A stretch of 38,518 nt of DNA from Pseudomonas sp. 30_B (GTDB lineage Bacteria; Pseudomonadota; Gammaproteobacteria; Pseudomonadales; Pseudomonadaceae). Positions 1 through 8,518 of the stretch are shown piece by piece. How positions within the stretch are numbered: position 1 is the first letter of the stretch; each line of letters begins with the position of its first letter. The stretch is from the NCBI RefSeq assembly GCF_017491605.1, contig NZ_JAFGYY010000036.1:1-38518 (forward strand), in the 5' to 3' direction. The translations under genes and the position numbers were made by a program. Below the pieces are notes generated by a model. That model was not told the origin of the DNA, ran no database searches, and saw only the letters and a list, made by a program, of their open reading frames with translations.

Positions 1-1
1 C

Positions 2-82
2 ATCGACCAGGTGCAGCAGTCGGTGTACCAGAAGATCGCCGAGAAGATGAAACAGCAGCAGGCGGCTGCCCAGAAGCAGTGA
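2..82 (+). CDS. C-terminal end of a putative sulfatase (partial)
   Basis: Only the last 26 codons are in the window; the stop is TGA at 80-82. The tail begins IDQVQQSVYQKIAEKMKQ and ends in a Gln/Ala/Lys stretch. It resembles the C-terminus of the sulfatase at 2835 (SIDQIRKDVDAKIEAKMKQ), sharing the IDQ start, the amphipathic helix and the EKMKQ/AKMKQ ending. I infer a second sulfatase of the same family, on the opposite strand from the first. A tail this short cannot prove the family; the upstream sequence would settle it. A strong hairpin follows the stop. Confidence 0.45.
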   Translation: MDQVQQSVYQKIAEKMKQQQAAAQKQ

Positions 83-132
83 TCTACCCGCCACGCCCGG
101 ATGGGGCGTGGTTTCCTCAACCCGTAAACCAC

Positions 133-176
133 AAAGGCCAGGCGAACTCGCGTTCAGCCTGGCCTTTGCATTTTTC
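133..176 (+). terminator. Rho-independent terminator after the partial gene
   Basis: An 11-bp perfect stem, AAAGGCCAGGC at 133-143 with GCCTGGCCTTT at 157-167, is followed by GCATTTTT. The T-run is on the plus strand, so it ends the gene that stops at 82. A second GC-rich hairpin (CCACGCCC / GGGCGTGG, 91-111) lies just before it. Confidence 0.8.
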
Positions 177-199
177 CCTTTCGCCGGGCGCGGCTCGTT

Positions 200-2737
200 T
201 CACTGCCCGCCGAGGAACCACCGGTAATAGGGGTTATCGCCCTCCTCCCGGGCGATCTGCCGCACGTCCCGTGCCCAGGCCTCGCGCTCGCCACGGTAGG
301 CGTGCAGGCTCAGGCCGTAGAAGCGGCGCAGGCTCTGCCACTCATCGTCCACCGCGCCACGGAACGAGGGTTCGGCGCCTTCCAGGGGCGGCGGCGAGCG
401 TAGCGCGAGGAGCGTCGGTAGTACGCGGGTAATTTCCCGCGAGCGCACCCAGGGGGCGTATTCGATGCGCGGCTGGTCGTCGGTCACCGCCGGGGCGTCG
501 CCGGCATAGCGCTCAAGGCCCTCGCGATCGGTGATCCAGGTGGCCAGCAAGGCTTGTGGCGAATCGACCCCCACTGCGCCCAGGGCCGCCGCGATCTCGG
601 GCTGCTCGAAGCGCTGGCGGATGCGCGGGACATCCAGTTGCAGCGGTTGCAGCGAGCCGACCAGCAGCATCTCGTGGAACTCGGTGGTCCACAGCGAGGC
701 GTAGGGGAACACGTCGATGAAGCTGCGCACCAGCGAGCGGCTGTCTTCGTCGTTCTGGGTCGGCAGCGGCAGCCACTGGGCGACCACGCCGTTCTCCCGC
801 AGGCGGCGGGCGGCCAGCTGGTAGAAGTCCCGCGAGTACAGGTTGACCACGCCGGCCGCCGAGGGGGGCGGCGGTTCCAGGGTGATCATGTCGTAGCGCT
901 CGTCGCTGCGCAGCAGTTCGCGGCGGCCGTCGCGCAGGCGGATGTCCAGGCGCGGGTCGCTGATCGCGCCGAAAGTGCCCTGGAAGTCCGGCGCGGCGGC
1001 CAGCACTTCGGGCAGCAATTCGGCCACCACCGGATGCTCCAGGTCGCGGTAGCGCAGCATCGCGCCAACGGTGATGCCGGTGCCGAAGCCGATAACCAGC
1101 GAGGAGCGCGGCTCGCCCCGGTGGATCAGCAGCGGCAACAGCGCCTGCAGGCGCATGTAGCGCAGCGACGGCATGGCATCGCCGGTGTTGGATACGCCCT
1201 GGATGTAGAGGCGGTTGAAACGCCGGTCGCCCTTGCCCTGCTGCACCACGGCGACGGTGCCGCCCCGGCCTTCCTGGTAGAAGGTGATCTGCCCGTTGCG
1301 CGCCGCCGGCATCAGTTCGGCCAGATGGCGTGGCGGCGTCAGCACCGCGGTCGCCAGGGTCGCGAGGGCTATTGCCATGACGGCGATACGCCCGCCCTTG
1401 CCCACGCCGCTGCCGCGCCAGACCGCCAGCAGGCCGATGGCCGCGGCGAGAATGGCGAGCAGCGCCAGGGTGCGCACCAGGCCCAGGGCCGGCACCAGCA
1501 GGAAGCCGGTCAGCACCACGCCGAGGATGCCGCCCAGGGTATTCAGCGCCACCACCAGGCCGACATCGCGGCCGACATGCCCGCGCTCCACCGCCAGGCG
1601 CAGCGCCAGTGGGAACGCAGCGCCCAGCAAGGTGGTCGGCAGGAACACCACGCTCAACGCGGCCACCGCGAAGCGCGCGGACATCCCCGCCAGTTCGCTG
1701 CCCCCCAGGCTCAGCACCGTCATCTCGACGGCGCTCTGCGCCGCCACCAGCCACTGCCCGAGCCCGGCAATCTGCAGGATGGCGAGCAGGCCGGCCGCCG
1801 CGATCAGCACCGCGAACACGCCCCAGGGGTCGCGCAGACGGTCGGCCCGCCGCGCGTAAATCGCGCTGCCCAGCACCAGGCCGAGCAGGTAGGTGGCCAG
1901 TACCACCGCGAAGGCGAAGGTACGGGTACTCATGAATTGCACGATGGACTGCGTCCACACCACTTCGTAACCCAGTGCGACACCGCCGGCGAGGCAGTAG
2001 AGCGCAGTGGCCAGGCGCGCCGCCGGACTGCGCTTGCCGCTGGCCGTGACGGGTTCGGGGACGGGCTCGACGGCGCCGCGCTGGGCAAGCAATGCCCCGG
2101 CGGCCGCCAGCAGGTTGAGGGCGGCCGCGGCACAGGCGCCGCCCACCACGCCGAGGGTTGGCAACAGCAGGAAGGCTGCCAGCAGGGTCCCGGCGATGGC
2201 GCCGGTGGTATTGGCGGCGTACAGGCCGCCGCCGGCGCGGCCCATCTGCCCGGTGTCGGGCTGCACGGCGCGCATCAGTACCGGCAGCGTACCGCCCATG
2301 AAGAAGGCCGGTACGCCCACCAGCAGAAACGGCAGCAGCCAGGCCAGCAGGCCGACGCTGGCCTCCAGGCGGGCAAAGGGCTCCGCGGAGGCCGACAGGG
2401 CCAGCGTGGCGGCGACTCCGAGAATCGCCACCAGCAGTTCCAGGCCCGCATACAGAAGCACCGGACGCTTCAGGCGGTCGGCCCAGCGTCCGAAGGCCAG
2501 GCCACCGAAGGCCAGACCTGCGAAGAATGCGCTGATCGCGGTGGTCACGGCGAACACTTCGACTCCCACCACCAGCGACAGCTGCTTGACCCACAGCACC
2601 TGGTAGACGAGCGCCGCGCCCCCGGAGACGAACAGCAACAGCGCGGGAATCAGCAGACGCGCCTGCCTGCCCTGGTGGATGCTGCGTTCTGCGCTGCGTG
2701 AGGTACTCATGCGGGAGGAGCCGGCGGCTGAGGACAT
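200..2737 (-). CDS. Fused MFS-like membrane domain and spermidine-synthase-like domain protein
   Basis: An 845-aa membrane protein. The first ~490 residues are a dense series of hydrophobic segments typical of the fused MFS/spermidine synthase family. The C-terminal third has an aminopropyltransferase-like Rossmann fold with an S-adenosyl-group binding loop (VIGFGTGITVG) and a downstream DMITLEPPP motif, where spermidine synthases carry their acidic catalytic loop. The substrate is not known for this fused family, so polyamine synthesis is not established. I chose ATG at 2737 because GAGAAGG lies 8 nt upstream; the frame is open further upstream to 2821, and another ATG at 2710 lacks a ribosome site. 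It lies downstream of the truncated sulfatase on the same strand, separated by a hairpin. Confidence 0.8.
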   Translation of the reverse strand: MSSAAGSSRMSTSRSAERSIHQGRQARLLIPALLLFVSGGAALVYQVLWVKQLSLVVGVEVFAVTTAISAFFAGLAFGGLAFGRWADRLKRPVLLYAGLELLVAILGVAATLALSASAEPFARLEASVGLLAWLLPFLLVGVPAFFMGGTLPVLMRAVQPDTGQMGRAGGGLYAANTTGAIAGTLLAAFLLLPTLGVVGGACAAAALNLLAAAGALLAQRGAVEPVPEPVTASGKRSPAARLATALYCLAGGVALGYEVVWTQSIVQFMSTRTFAFAVVLATYLLGLVLGSAIYARRADRLRDPWGVFAVLIAAAGLLAILQIAGLGQWLVAAQSAVEMTVLSLGGSELAGMSARFAVAALSVVFLPTTLLGAAFPLALRLAVERGHVGRDVGLVVALNTLGGILGVVLTGFLLVPALGLVRTLALLAILAAAIGLLAVWRGSGVGKGGRIAVMAIALATLATAVLTPPRHLAELMPAARNGQITFYQEGRGGTVAVVQQGKGDRRFNRLYIQGVSNTGDAMPSLRYMRLQALLPLLIHRGEPRSSLVIGFGTGITVGAMLRYRDLEHPVVAELLPEVLAAAPDFQGTFGAISDPRLDIRLRDGRRELLRSDERYDMITLEPPPPSAAGVVNLYSRDFYQLAARRLRENGVVAQWLPLPTQNDEDSRSLVRSFIDVFPYASLWTTEFHEMLLVGSLQPLQLDVPRIRQRFEQPEIAAALGAVGVDSPQALLATWITDREGLERYAGDAPAVTDDQPRIEYAPWVRSREITRVLPTLLALRSPPPLEGAEPSFRGAVDDEWQSLRRFYGLSLHAYRGEREAWARDVRQIAREEGDNPYYRWFLGGQ

Positions 2738-2764
2738 CGGATAAGCCTTCTCAGACAGAGGAAA

Positions 2765-2791
2765 GCCCGCGACGGAAAATCCGTCGCGGGC
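2765..2791 (-). terminator. Hairpin after the sulfatase gene
   Basis: A 12-bp perfect stem, GCCCGCGACGGA with TCCGTCGCGGGC, has a 3-nt loop and is followed on minus by TTTCC. It sits about 45 nt after the sulfatase stop. The T-run is short, so it may be a weak terminator or only an mRNA hairpin. Confidence 0.45.
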
Positions 2792-2834
2792 CGGGTTCGG
2801 ACACCTGAGGCAGGCGCCCATCGCGCAGTTCAGA

Positions 2835-4178
2835 TTACTTGGCGCCCTGCTTCATCTTCGCCTCGATCTTTGCATCCACGTCCTTGCGGATCTGGTCGAT
2901 GCTGAAGCTGGCCGGACGCTGACTCGGCGGATAGTCGACGAAGGTCTGCAGGAAGGCTGCCGCCTTGCGAGTCCCCTGGAACAGCAGATAGTCGTTCTTG
3001 GTCAGCCAGTCGTAATACTGGTCGGAGACCACATCCGCCCGCTCGTAGGGGTCCATGCGCAGGTTGAACAGCTTGGGCACGCGCAGGCAGGTGAATGGCT
3101 CGCTCCAGACCTTCAGGCCACCCGGTGCGCGCTGTTCGCACCAGACGATTTTCCAGTCGTTGAAGCGCATGCCCACCAACTCGGCCTCGTCGTTGAAGTA
3201 ATAGAACTCCTTGCGCGCACTCTCGTTGGACTTGCCGGTCAGGTAGTCCAGCTGGTTGTAGCCGTCCAGGTGCACCTTGAAGTTCTTGCCGCCGACATCA
3301 GTGCCCTTGAGCAGGCGATCCTTGATGTCGGTATCGCCGACGGCCGCCAGCAGGGTCGGGAACCAGTCCAGGCCGGAGAACATCTGGGTGGAGACGGTGC
3401 CCGGCTTGACGTGGTTCGGCCAGCGGATCATCGCCGGCACCCGGTAGGCGCCTTCCCAGTTGGAGTTCTTCTCGTTGCGGAACGGGGTGGTGGCCGCATC
3501 CGGCCAGGACCACTGGTTCGGGCCGTTGTCGGTGGTGTAGACGACGATGGTGTTGTCGGCGATCTTCAGGTCGTCCACCGCCTTGAGCAGCTTGCCGACG
3601 TCGCCGTCGTGCTCGAGCATGCCATCAGCGTACTCGTTGCCCGGCATGCCGCTCTGGCCCTGCATGGATTCGCGTATGTGGGTGAAGGCGTGCATGCGGG
3701 TGGTGTTCATCCAGACGAAGAACGGCTTGTCGGCCTTCACCTGCTTGTCCATGAAGTTGATGGCGGCCTGGGTGGTCTCGTCGTCGATGGTCTCCATCCG
3801 CTTCTTGTTCAGCGGGCCGGTGTCCTCGATCTTGCCGTCGGCGAAGGAATGGATCACCCCGCGCGGCGAAGCGGCCTTGATGAAGGCCGGGTCGTCCTTC
3901 GGCCAGTACGGGCGCTCCGGCTCTTCCTCGGCGTTGAGGTGGTAGAGGTTGCCGAAGAACTCGTCGAAACCGTGGTTGGTGGGCAGGTACTCGTCGCGGT
4001 CGCCCAGGTGGTTCTTGCCGAATTGGCCGGTGGCATAGCCGTGGGCCTTGAGCGCCTGGGCGATGGTCACGTCACGGGCCTGCAGGCCCACCGGAACCCC
4101 CGGCATGCCGACCTTGGACAGGCCGGTGCGCAGCGAAGCCTGGCCGGTGATGAAGGTGGAGCGCCCGGCGGTGCAACC
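2835..4178 (-). pseudogene. Sulfatase, 5'-truncated
   Basis: From the formylglycine-site motif CTAGRS (Cys codon at 4173-4175) to the stop, this reads as a normal type I sulfatase of the arylsulfatase A family: FITGQ, GQFGKNHLGD, FFVWMNTTRMHAFTH, VYTTDNGPNQWSWPDA, WEGAYRVPAMIRWP, then a long C-terminal region ending in AKMKQGAK. Sulfatases of this type normally have roughly 75-90 residues before CTAGR, including a secretion signal and the paired Asp that bind calcium. Here that part is missing. Upstream of CTAGRS the open frame continues to 4505, but that stretch is the antisense of the DUF3182 gene and shows no sulfatase motifs. The product would lack export signal and metal ligands, so I call it inactive. 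The alternative is an assembly join. Confidence 0.8.
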
Positions 4179-5123
4179 TATTGGGTGCCGGATGCGACGG
4201 TAGTGGGCCGCGAGCAGGCGGCCGCACTGCGAGTCCACGGTCCGCTGGACCTGTTCGGCGGTTACGTGGAGCGGGAATTCCATGCCGGAAAGGCCATCGT
4301 GCATCCCTTGCCGGAGCGACCGACACTGACGCCACGCGGCTGGAACCAGGCATTCGCGCGCCGGGTGCAGCCCCTGGTGCTGAACGGGCAAAGCGTGTTC
4401 TGCCACAACGACGCCCTGCGCTTCGCCAGCGCCCGTCTGCAACGCGGCCCGCAACGCCTGAAGCCTGCGGGTAGCCGCGGAGGCATGGGCCAGCAGGTGG
4501 TCCATGACGCCGATGGGTTGGCCGAGGCGCTGGACCGCTACGAGGAAGCCGACTACCAGCTCGGCCTAGTCATCGAGGACGAACTGCAGAACGCCCAGAC
4601 CCATAGCGTCGGCCAGGTCATGATCAATGGCGTGCTCCTGAGCTATCACGGCATCCAGCAGCAGAACCGCAACCGCCGTGGCGAACTGGTGTATGGCGGC
4701 AGTGATCTGCTGGTGGTGCGGGGCGACTTCGATGGTCTGCTCTCACTCGACCTGGTCGCGTCCGTCAGACAGGCCATCGAGCAGGCGCGGCTGTTCGATC
4801 GCGCCGCGCATCAGTTGTTTCCGCAGTTCTACGCCTCGCGCCGCAACTACGACCTGGTACAGGGTATCGATGCCCAGGGGCAGGCCTGCTCGGGGGTGCT
4901 GGAACAATCCTGGCGCGTCGGCGGAGCCAGTGGCGCCGAGCTGGCCGCGCTGGAAGCCTTCGTCGCCGACCCGACGCTGCATGTGGTGCGCGCCTCCACC
5001 TTCGAAATCTTCGAGGACAAGGCGCTGCCCGACAACGCGCATCTCCTTTATCGCGGCCCCGATGGCCATGGCGACCTTCAACTGAAATACGCAATGGTGG
5101 AGCCTTATGAACTCCAACGGTGA
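4176..5123 (+). pseudogene. DUF3182-family protein, 5'-truncated
   Basis: The reading frame from TYWVPDATVV to the stop (315 codons) matches my recollection of the DUF3182 family of Pseudomonas, ATP-grasp-like proteins of unknown role. Recognisable stretches are DLFGGYVEREFHAGKAIVHP, RLKPAGSRGGMGQQVV, YQLGLVIEDELQ, HSVGQVMINGVLLSYHG and VYGGSDLLVVRGDFD. The family is usually near 370 residues, so about 50-60 N-terminal residues appear lost. The frame is open upstream to 3270, but that part is antisense to the sulfatase. No ATG with a ribosome site exists near the new 5' end. The last 17 nt overlap the hydrolase gene, suggesting an original two-gene operon. Confidence 0.7.
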
Positions 5124-5862
5124 AGACATCCATATCGACGTTGGTCCCCTGCGCCTGCAGGGTAACTTCCTCATTCCACGCACCCATGTGCCGGGCGTGC
5201 TGTTCGTGCACGGCTGGGGCGGCAGCCAGCAGCGCGACCTCAAGCGCGCCCGGGGGATCGCCGGGCTCGGCTGCGTGTGCCTGACCTTCGACCTGCGCGG
5301 CCACGGGGCAGGGGAGGCGCAGCAGGCCTGGATTACCCGGGAAGACAATCTGCACGACCTGCTGGCGGCCTACGACCAGCTGGTGACCCACCCGCGCATC
5401 GACCCTGCGGCGATTGCGGTGGTGGGCACCAGCTACGGTGGCTACCTCGCCGCCATCCTCACCGAGCTGCGCGCGGTGCGCTGGCTGGCGCTGCGGGTAC
5501 CGGCGATCTACCGCGACGAGGACTGGCTGCTGCCCAAGCGGGAGCTGCCGCGCGAGGACCTGATGGCCTATCGCGCCAGTCACATCCCGGCCGCCAGCAA
5601 CCGCGCGCTGAAGGCCTGTGCCGGCTTTACCGGCGACGTGCTGCTGGTGGAGTCCGAGCATGACGACTTCATTCCCCACGCCACCATCATGAGCTATCGC
5701 TCGGCCTTCCAGCGCACGCACTCGCTGACGCACCGGATCATCGACCGCGCCGACCATGCCTTGAGCTGCGAACAGTCGCAGGACGACTACACCCAGATCC
5801 TGGTTCGCTGGATCACCGAGATGGTGGTAGGGGAGCGGGCAGGTCGCTTGGCAACGGGGTGA
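5107..5862 (+). CDS. Alpha/beta hydrolase
   Basis: A 251-aa serine hydrolase of unknown substrate, probably cytoplasmic since no signal peptide is visible. It has the oxyanion region VLFVHGWGGS, the strand-turn DLRGHG, the nucleophile elbow GTSYGG, an acidic residue in ESEHDDFIP and the catalytic His in RADHALS, in the standard order. The start ATG at 5107 follows TGGTGGAG and overlaps the DUF3182 frame by 17 nt, so the two were probably translated together. If the upstream gene has lost its promoter (see 4176), this gene may now depend on read-through or an internal promoter. Confidence 0.85.
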   Translation: MNSNGEDIHIDVGPLRLQGNFLIPRTHVPGVLFVHGWGGSQQRDLKRARGIAGLGCVCLTFDLRGHGAGEAQQAWITREDNLHDLLAAYDQLVTHPRIDPAAIAVVGTSYGGYLAAILTELRAVRWLALRVPAIYRDEDWLLPKRELPREDLMAYRASHIPAASNRALKACAGFTGDVLLVESEHDDFIPHATIMSYRSAFQRTHSLTHRIIDRADHALSCEQSQDDYTQILVRWITEMVVGERAGRLATG

Positions 5863-5934
5863 AGCGAACCAACGACACCAAGGCGGCGTATCCGGCCACC
5901 GGAGCGTCGCCGCCAGACCGGGAGGAATCCGAAG

Positions 5935-6390
5935 ATGATCAGCGACAGCGACAATGCGACCGTCACCATCCTCAACGACCTGATCGAGACGTGCCGTGAT
6001 GGGAAAGAGGGTTTTCTCACCTGCGCCGAGCACGTGACGGCACCCCATCTGCAGGAACTGTTCAGGCGTCGCGCCAGGCAGTGCGACGTGGCTGCGCAAC
6101 AGCTGCAGGAGTGCGTGCTGGAACTGGGCGGCCAGGCGGAGCAAGGCACCAGCCTGGGCGCCGATCTGCACCGGCGCTGGATCGACCTGCGCGCCTGGGT
6201 CGGCGGGAAGGATGACGAGGCGATAATGAGCGAGTGCGAGCGTGGCGAGGATGTCGCCCAGCAGCACTATGAAGACGCCCTGAAACAGGCGTTGCCAATG
6301 GATATCCGGGAACTGGTGACCCGGCAGTACGCCGGGGTGATCCGCAACCAGGACCAGATTCGCGCCTTGCGCCGGCAACTGGCAGGGTGA
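5935..6390 (+). CDS. PA2169-type four-helix-bundle protein (DUF2383)
   Basis: A 151-aa soluble protein made almost entirely of helices: ILNDLIETCRDGKEGF at the N-terminus, then RRRARQCDVAAQQLQECV, WIDLRAWVGGKDDEAIMSECERGED and a C-terminal helix to ALRRQLAG. This is the layout of the PA2169/DUF2383 family, ferritin-like four-helix proteins of unknown role, often seen with stress-induced genes. The start at 5935 has a strong GGGAGGAA site upstream. It converges on the DUF4142 gene, itself a four-helix ferritin-like family. Confidence 0.85.
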   Translation: MISDSDNATVTILNDLIETCRDGKEGFLTCAEHVTAPHLQELFRRRARQCDVAAQQLQECVLELGGQAEQGTSLGADLHRRWIDLRAWVGGKDDEAIMSECERGEDVAQQHYEDALKQALPMDIRELVTRQYAGVIRNQDQIRALRRQLAG

Positions 6391-6444
6391 GGGCAGGGTG
6401 GGGCCGGAGGGCGTCCTGCGCGCACTCCGGTCCTCCTCGCCGAT

Positions 6445-6960
6445 TCAATCCGAAGGGTGTGCCTTGGCCAGCGCCTGCGCCATTTCCAGGTGCTGCTGCA
6501 GTACCGGCAGGGTTTCCTGGGCGAACGCCTTGATGTCGGTATCGGCGGCATGATCCGCAGCGTCGGTGAACAGCTTCACGGCTTCCTCGTGGGCGCTGAC
6601 CTGGTTATTGGCATAGGCCGCGTCGAAGGACTCCTTGCGCACGTCGAGGATCTTGGCCTTGGCCTGGCTGGCCAGGCTCGGCTCGTCCGCCAACTGCAAC
6701 TGGTGCTTCTGGGCCAGTTCCTTGAGCTGGGTGTTGGCCTTGCTGTGATCATCGATGATGTGCTGCGCGAAGGTCTTCACATCGGCCGACTGGCTCTTCT
6801 TCAGGGCCAGTTTGGCGGCGCCGATCTCCGCCATGCCCGCGGCCGACGCTTCGCCGATGAAATGTTGCCCCTGGGATGAGAACTGCTCGGCGAGCAGTGG
6901 CCCGGCGGGTAGCAGGAACGCGCACAACAGTGCGCCGCGAAGGAGTGCTGCATTTTTCAT
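6445..6960 (-). CDS. DUF4142 secreted four-helix protein
   Basis: A 171-aa protein with a clear signal peptide (MKNAALLRGALLCAFLLPAGPLLA, cleavage after about residue 24), so it is periplasmic or outer-membrane associated. The mature part has the DUF4142 pattern: FIGEASAAGMAEIGAAKLAL, VKTFAQHIIDDHSKAN, SFDAAYANNQVSAHEEAVKLF and DIKAFAQETLPVLQQHLEMA. The conserved His and acidic residues resemble ferritin-like folds, but metal binding is not shown. The start ATG at 6960 follows GGAGAATC. An 11-bp inverted repeat lies in the promoter region. Confidence 0.9.
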   Translation of the reverse strand: MKNAALLRGALLCAFLLPAGPLLAEQFSSQGQHFIGEASAAGMAEIGAAKLALKKSQSADVKTFAQHIIDDHSKANTQLKELAQKHQLQLADEPSLASQAKAKILDVRKESFDAAYANNQVSAHEEAVKLFTDAADHAADTDIKAFAQETLPVLQQHLEMAQALAKAHPSD

Positions 6961-6983
6961 GATGATTCTCCGTGTCGGGAAGG

Positions 6984-7022
6984 GAGCCTCGTCATGCGAG
7001 ACCTGCTGGGTTGACGAGGCTC
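6984..7022. promoter_or_regulatory. 11-bp inverted repeat upstream of the DUF4142 gene
   Basis: GAGCCTCGTCA (6984-6994) and TGACGAGGCTC (7012-7022) are exact inverted copies separated by 17 nt, 24-62 nt upstream of the DUF4142 start. It could be an operator or a hairpin in the 5' leader. Confidence 0.4.
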
Positions 7023-7154
7023 GGGGGCGGGGGTTCAGAGTTTCCGCACGGGCGGTGCGGGCAGTAGCCCGCGATCAGAAAAAACGAACGATCCCGCGGA
7101 CGGTCCTCCAACGACAGACCAGCGTTTCATTCATCCAGCCTGGAGGTCGACACC

Positions 7155-7295
7155 ATGCCCGTTCCCGTCCAAGCCCAACGCCCCGTTCCGGAGGAGTCAC
7201 CACCCGACCGGGAGAGCCAGATTCCCGAGGAGTTCCCCGAAGAAGTGCCCATGCAGCAACCGCCGGAAGAGCCGGTCCCGCAGCCTGAGCGCTGA
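7155..7295 (+). CDS. 46-aa proline/glutamate-rich peptide
   Basis: ATG at 7155 follows GGAGG with an 8-nt spacer, and the frame runs 46 codons to TGA at 7293. The peptide begins MPVPVQAQRPVPEE and is about half Pro, Glu and Gln, with repeated PEE/EEVP units and no hydrophobic segment, so it should be soluble and disordered. Pseudomonas genomes carry similar short acidic Pro-rich peptides near stress genes, but I cannot assign a function. The ribosome site and clean frame are the main support. It converges with the Yip1-like gene, 9 nt between stops. Confidence 0.6.
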   Translation: MPVPVQAQRPVPEESPPDRESQIPEEFPEEVPMQQPPEEPVPQPER

Positions 7296-7304
7296 GCTGC
7301 ACGG

Positions 7305-7916
7305 CTACTTTTGCAGGTACTCGCCGCTGCCGACCATGGTCTGGCCCCAGAGCTCCAGGAAGCCGAAGGCCGTGGTGAGCAGGGCGAGGAAACCGAAGGC
7401 CAGGATGCAGGCTCCATAGAACGCCGTTTGCCGCCGGGACAGCCGCATGTAGATCGGCAGGCCGATATACAGCAACCAGGCGGAATAGACGCTGCCAGCG
7501 GCGGCGGCCAGGATCAGCAGCCAACGCGACGGCATCAGGGCGGCCAGGCCGGCGATCATCAGCGGCAGGGCTGCGGCGGTCGAGAAGGTCATGCTGAAGC
7601 CCACGGCCGGTCGGCTTTCCGTGCGGAACAGCACCCAGCGCACCAGGTAGGCGATCAGCACGACGCCTGCTACCAGGCCGGCATAACACCAAAAAGCGAG
7701 GAGGGTGCCGCTGGCCAGGCTCAACACCTGGGTGTCCTCGTCGCCCGGCAAGCGCCAGCCGACCTGGGTGGTGCCGATCAGCAGGCAGATCGCGGGTATC
7801 AAGGGCATCAGCAACCAGAACGGCAGGAAGGCCTGCGGATGCCGGTCGACGCCATGGCGCAGGTCGCGCCAGGCCTGTTCAGGACGCACGAAGAAACCGA
7901 GCAGCGGAAAGTTCAT
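7305..7916 (-). CDS. Yip1-domain inner-membrane protein
   Basis: A 203-aa protein with five hydrophobic segments, roughly residues 30-47, 68-92, 112-128, 132-152 and 166-190. The N-terminus (LGFFVRPEQAWRDLRH) and the spaced Pro in membrane segments fit the bacterial Yip1 family (PF04893), whose function in bacteria is unknown. The start at 7916 has TGGAGTCC upstream. It follows the 100-aa gene on the same strand, with a 52-nt gap, so the two may be co-transcribed. Confidence 0.75.
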   Translation of the reverse strand: MNFPLLGFFVRPEQAWRDLRHGVDRHPQAFLPFWLLMPLIPAICLLIGTTQVGWRLPGDEDTQVLSLASGTLLAFWCYAGLVAGVVLIAYLVRWVLFRTESRPAVGFSMTFSTAAALPLMIAGLAALMPSRWLLILAAAAGSVYSAWLLYIGLPIYMRLSRRQTAFYGACILAFGFLALLTTAFGFLELWGQTMVGSGEYLQK

Positions 7917-7968
7917 GGCGGACTCCAGGCCTCGGGTGGCAAGGCGGTTGAAGGATGCAGGACGTGAG

Positions 7969-8271
7969 TCAATGACGGCGGGTCAGCTCGTCCACTTCGA
8001 TCTCGATCAGCGAGCCGGGATCTTCATTGCCCGGATCGTTGATCTGAGGCGAGCGCGGTGGCTCCGGCGCCGCATCGAACGGGAGGTTCAGCAAGGGCAG
8101 CAGGTCATCCCGAAACTGCTGTTGCTGCTCCTCGGACAAGGCGGCGAAACCGTGGTCGAGGATGTAACGGGCGAGAATCTCCTGGCGGCTGTCCGGCTCC
8201 AGAGTTTGCTCAGCCAGCAACTGGCGAAGTTGGTGGTCGAGTGCCACGTCTCGATGATCGTTCCAGCCCAT
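7969..8271 (-). CDS. Hypothetical 100-aa protein
   Basis: I do not recognise this family. The 100-aa product is acidic and soluble. The first ~60 residues are probably helical (MGWNDHRDVALDHQLRQLLA, then EILARYILDHGF and LSEEQQQQFRDDLLPLL); the rest is a Pro/Asp/Glu-rich tail ending EIEVDELTRRH. I chose ATG at 8271 because GGAGGAA lies 6 nt upstream; the frame is open further to 8355 but without a comparable site. It lies in the run of small stress-type genes. Confidence 0.65.
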   Translation of the reverse strand: MGWNDHRDVALDHQLRQLLAEQTLEPDSRQEILARYILDHGFAALSEEQQQQFRDDLLPLLNLPFDAAPEPPRSPQINDPGNEDPGSLIEIEVDELTRRH

Positions 8272-8382
8272 GGCGAGTTCCTCCTGCGTTGTGGTGTCCA
8301 TCGCGTCGGCGTCGAAGTCTCTCGTCGCCACGTGGTGTCGACTGAGCCTGTCCACGGGTGTTCAGCATCCGGGATGAACGGT

Positions 8383-8415
8383 GCAGGAAGAGGGATTTCG
8401 TCCGTTGAGGGGAAC
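8383..8415 (+). promoter_or_regulatory. Shared ~32-bp motif, copy A
   Basis: Reads GCAGGAAGAGGGATTTCGTC then CGTTGAGGGGAAC. It is nearly the same as the minus-strand sequence at 9224-9255. GGGAAC with the neighbouring bases resembles the -35 region of extracytoplasmic-type sigma factors, but no convincing -10 is visible. Confidence 0.45.
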
Positions 8416-8518
8416 TCCGGTCAGAAACGACTCTGCACGGAAGAGGCGCCGTAAGGTCGTCGGCAAATCTGGAGCCTGATCGCGTTGCAGGGAGCTATGG
8501 CCATCCTCGGGCGTACTA

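Noticed and set aside
554..2701. 715-aa open frame on plus
   Set aside because: Antisense to the fused MFS/spermidine-synthase gene. Its composition (Gln, His, Ala, Gly rich) is what high-GC antisense frames give, and no domain is visible.
3270..4175. Plus-strand frame continuous with the DUF3182 gene
   Set aside because: This upstream part is the exact antisense of the sulfatase and shows no DUF3182 features, so it is not its real N-terminus.
4179..4505. Minus-strand 5' extension of the sulfatase
   Set aside because: Antisense of the DUF3182 gene; no signal peptide or metal-binding Asp pair of sulfatases.
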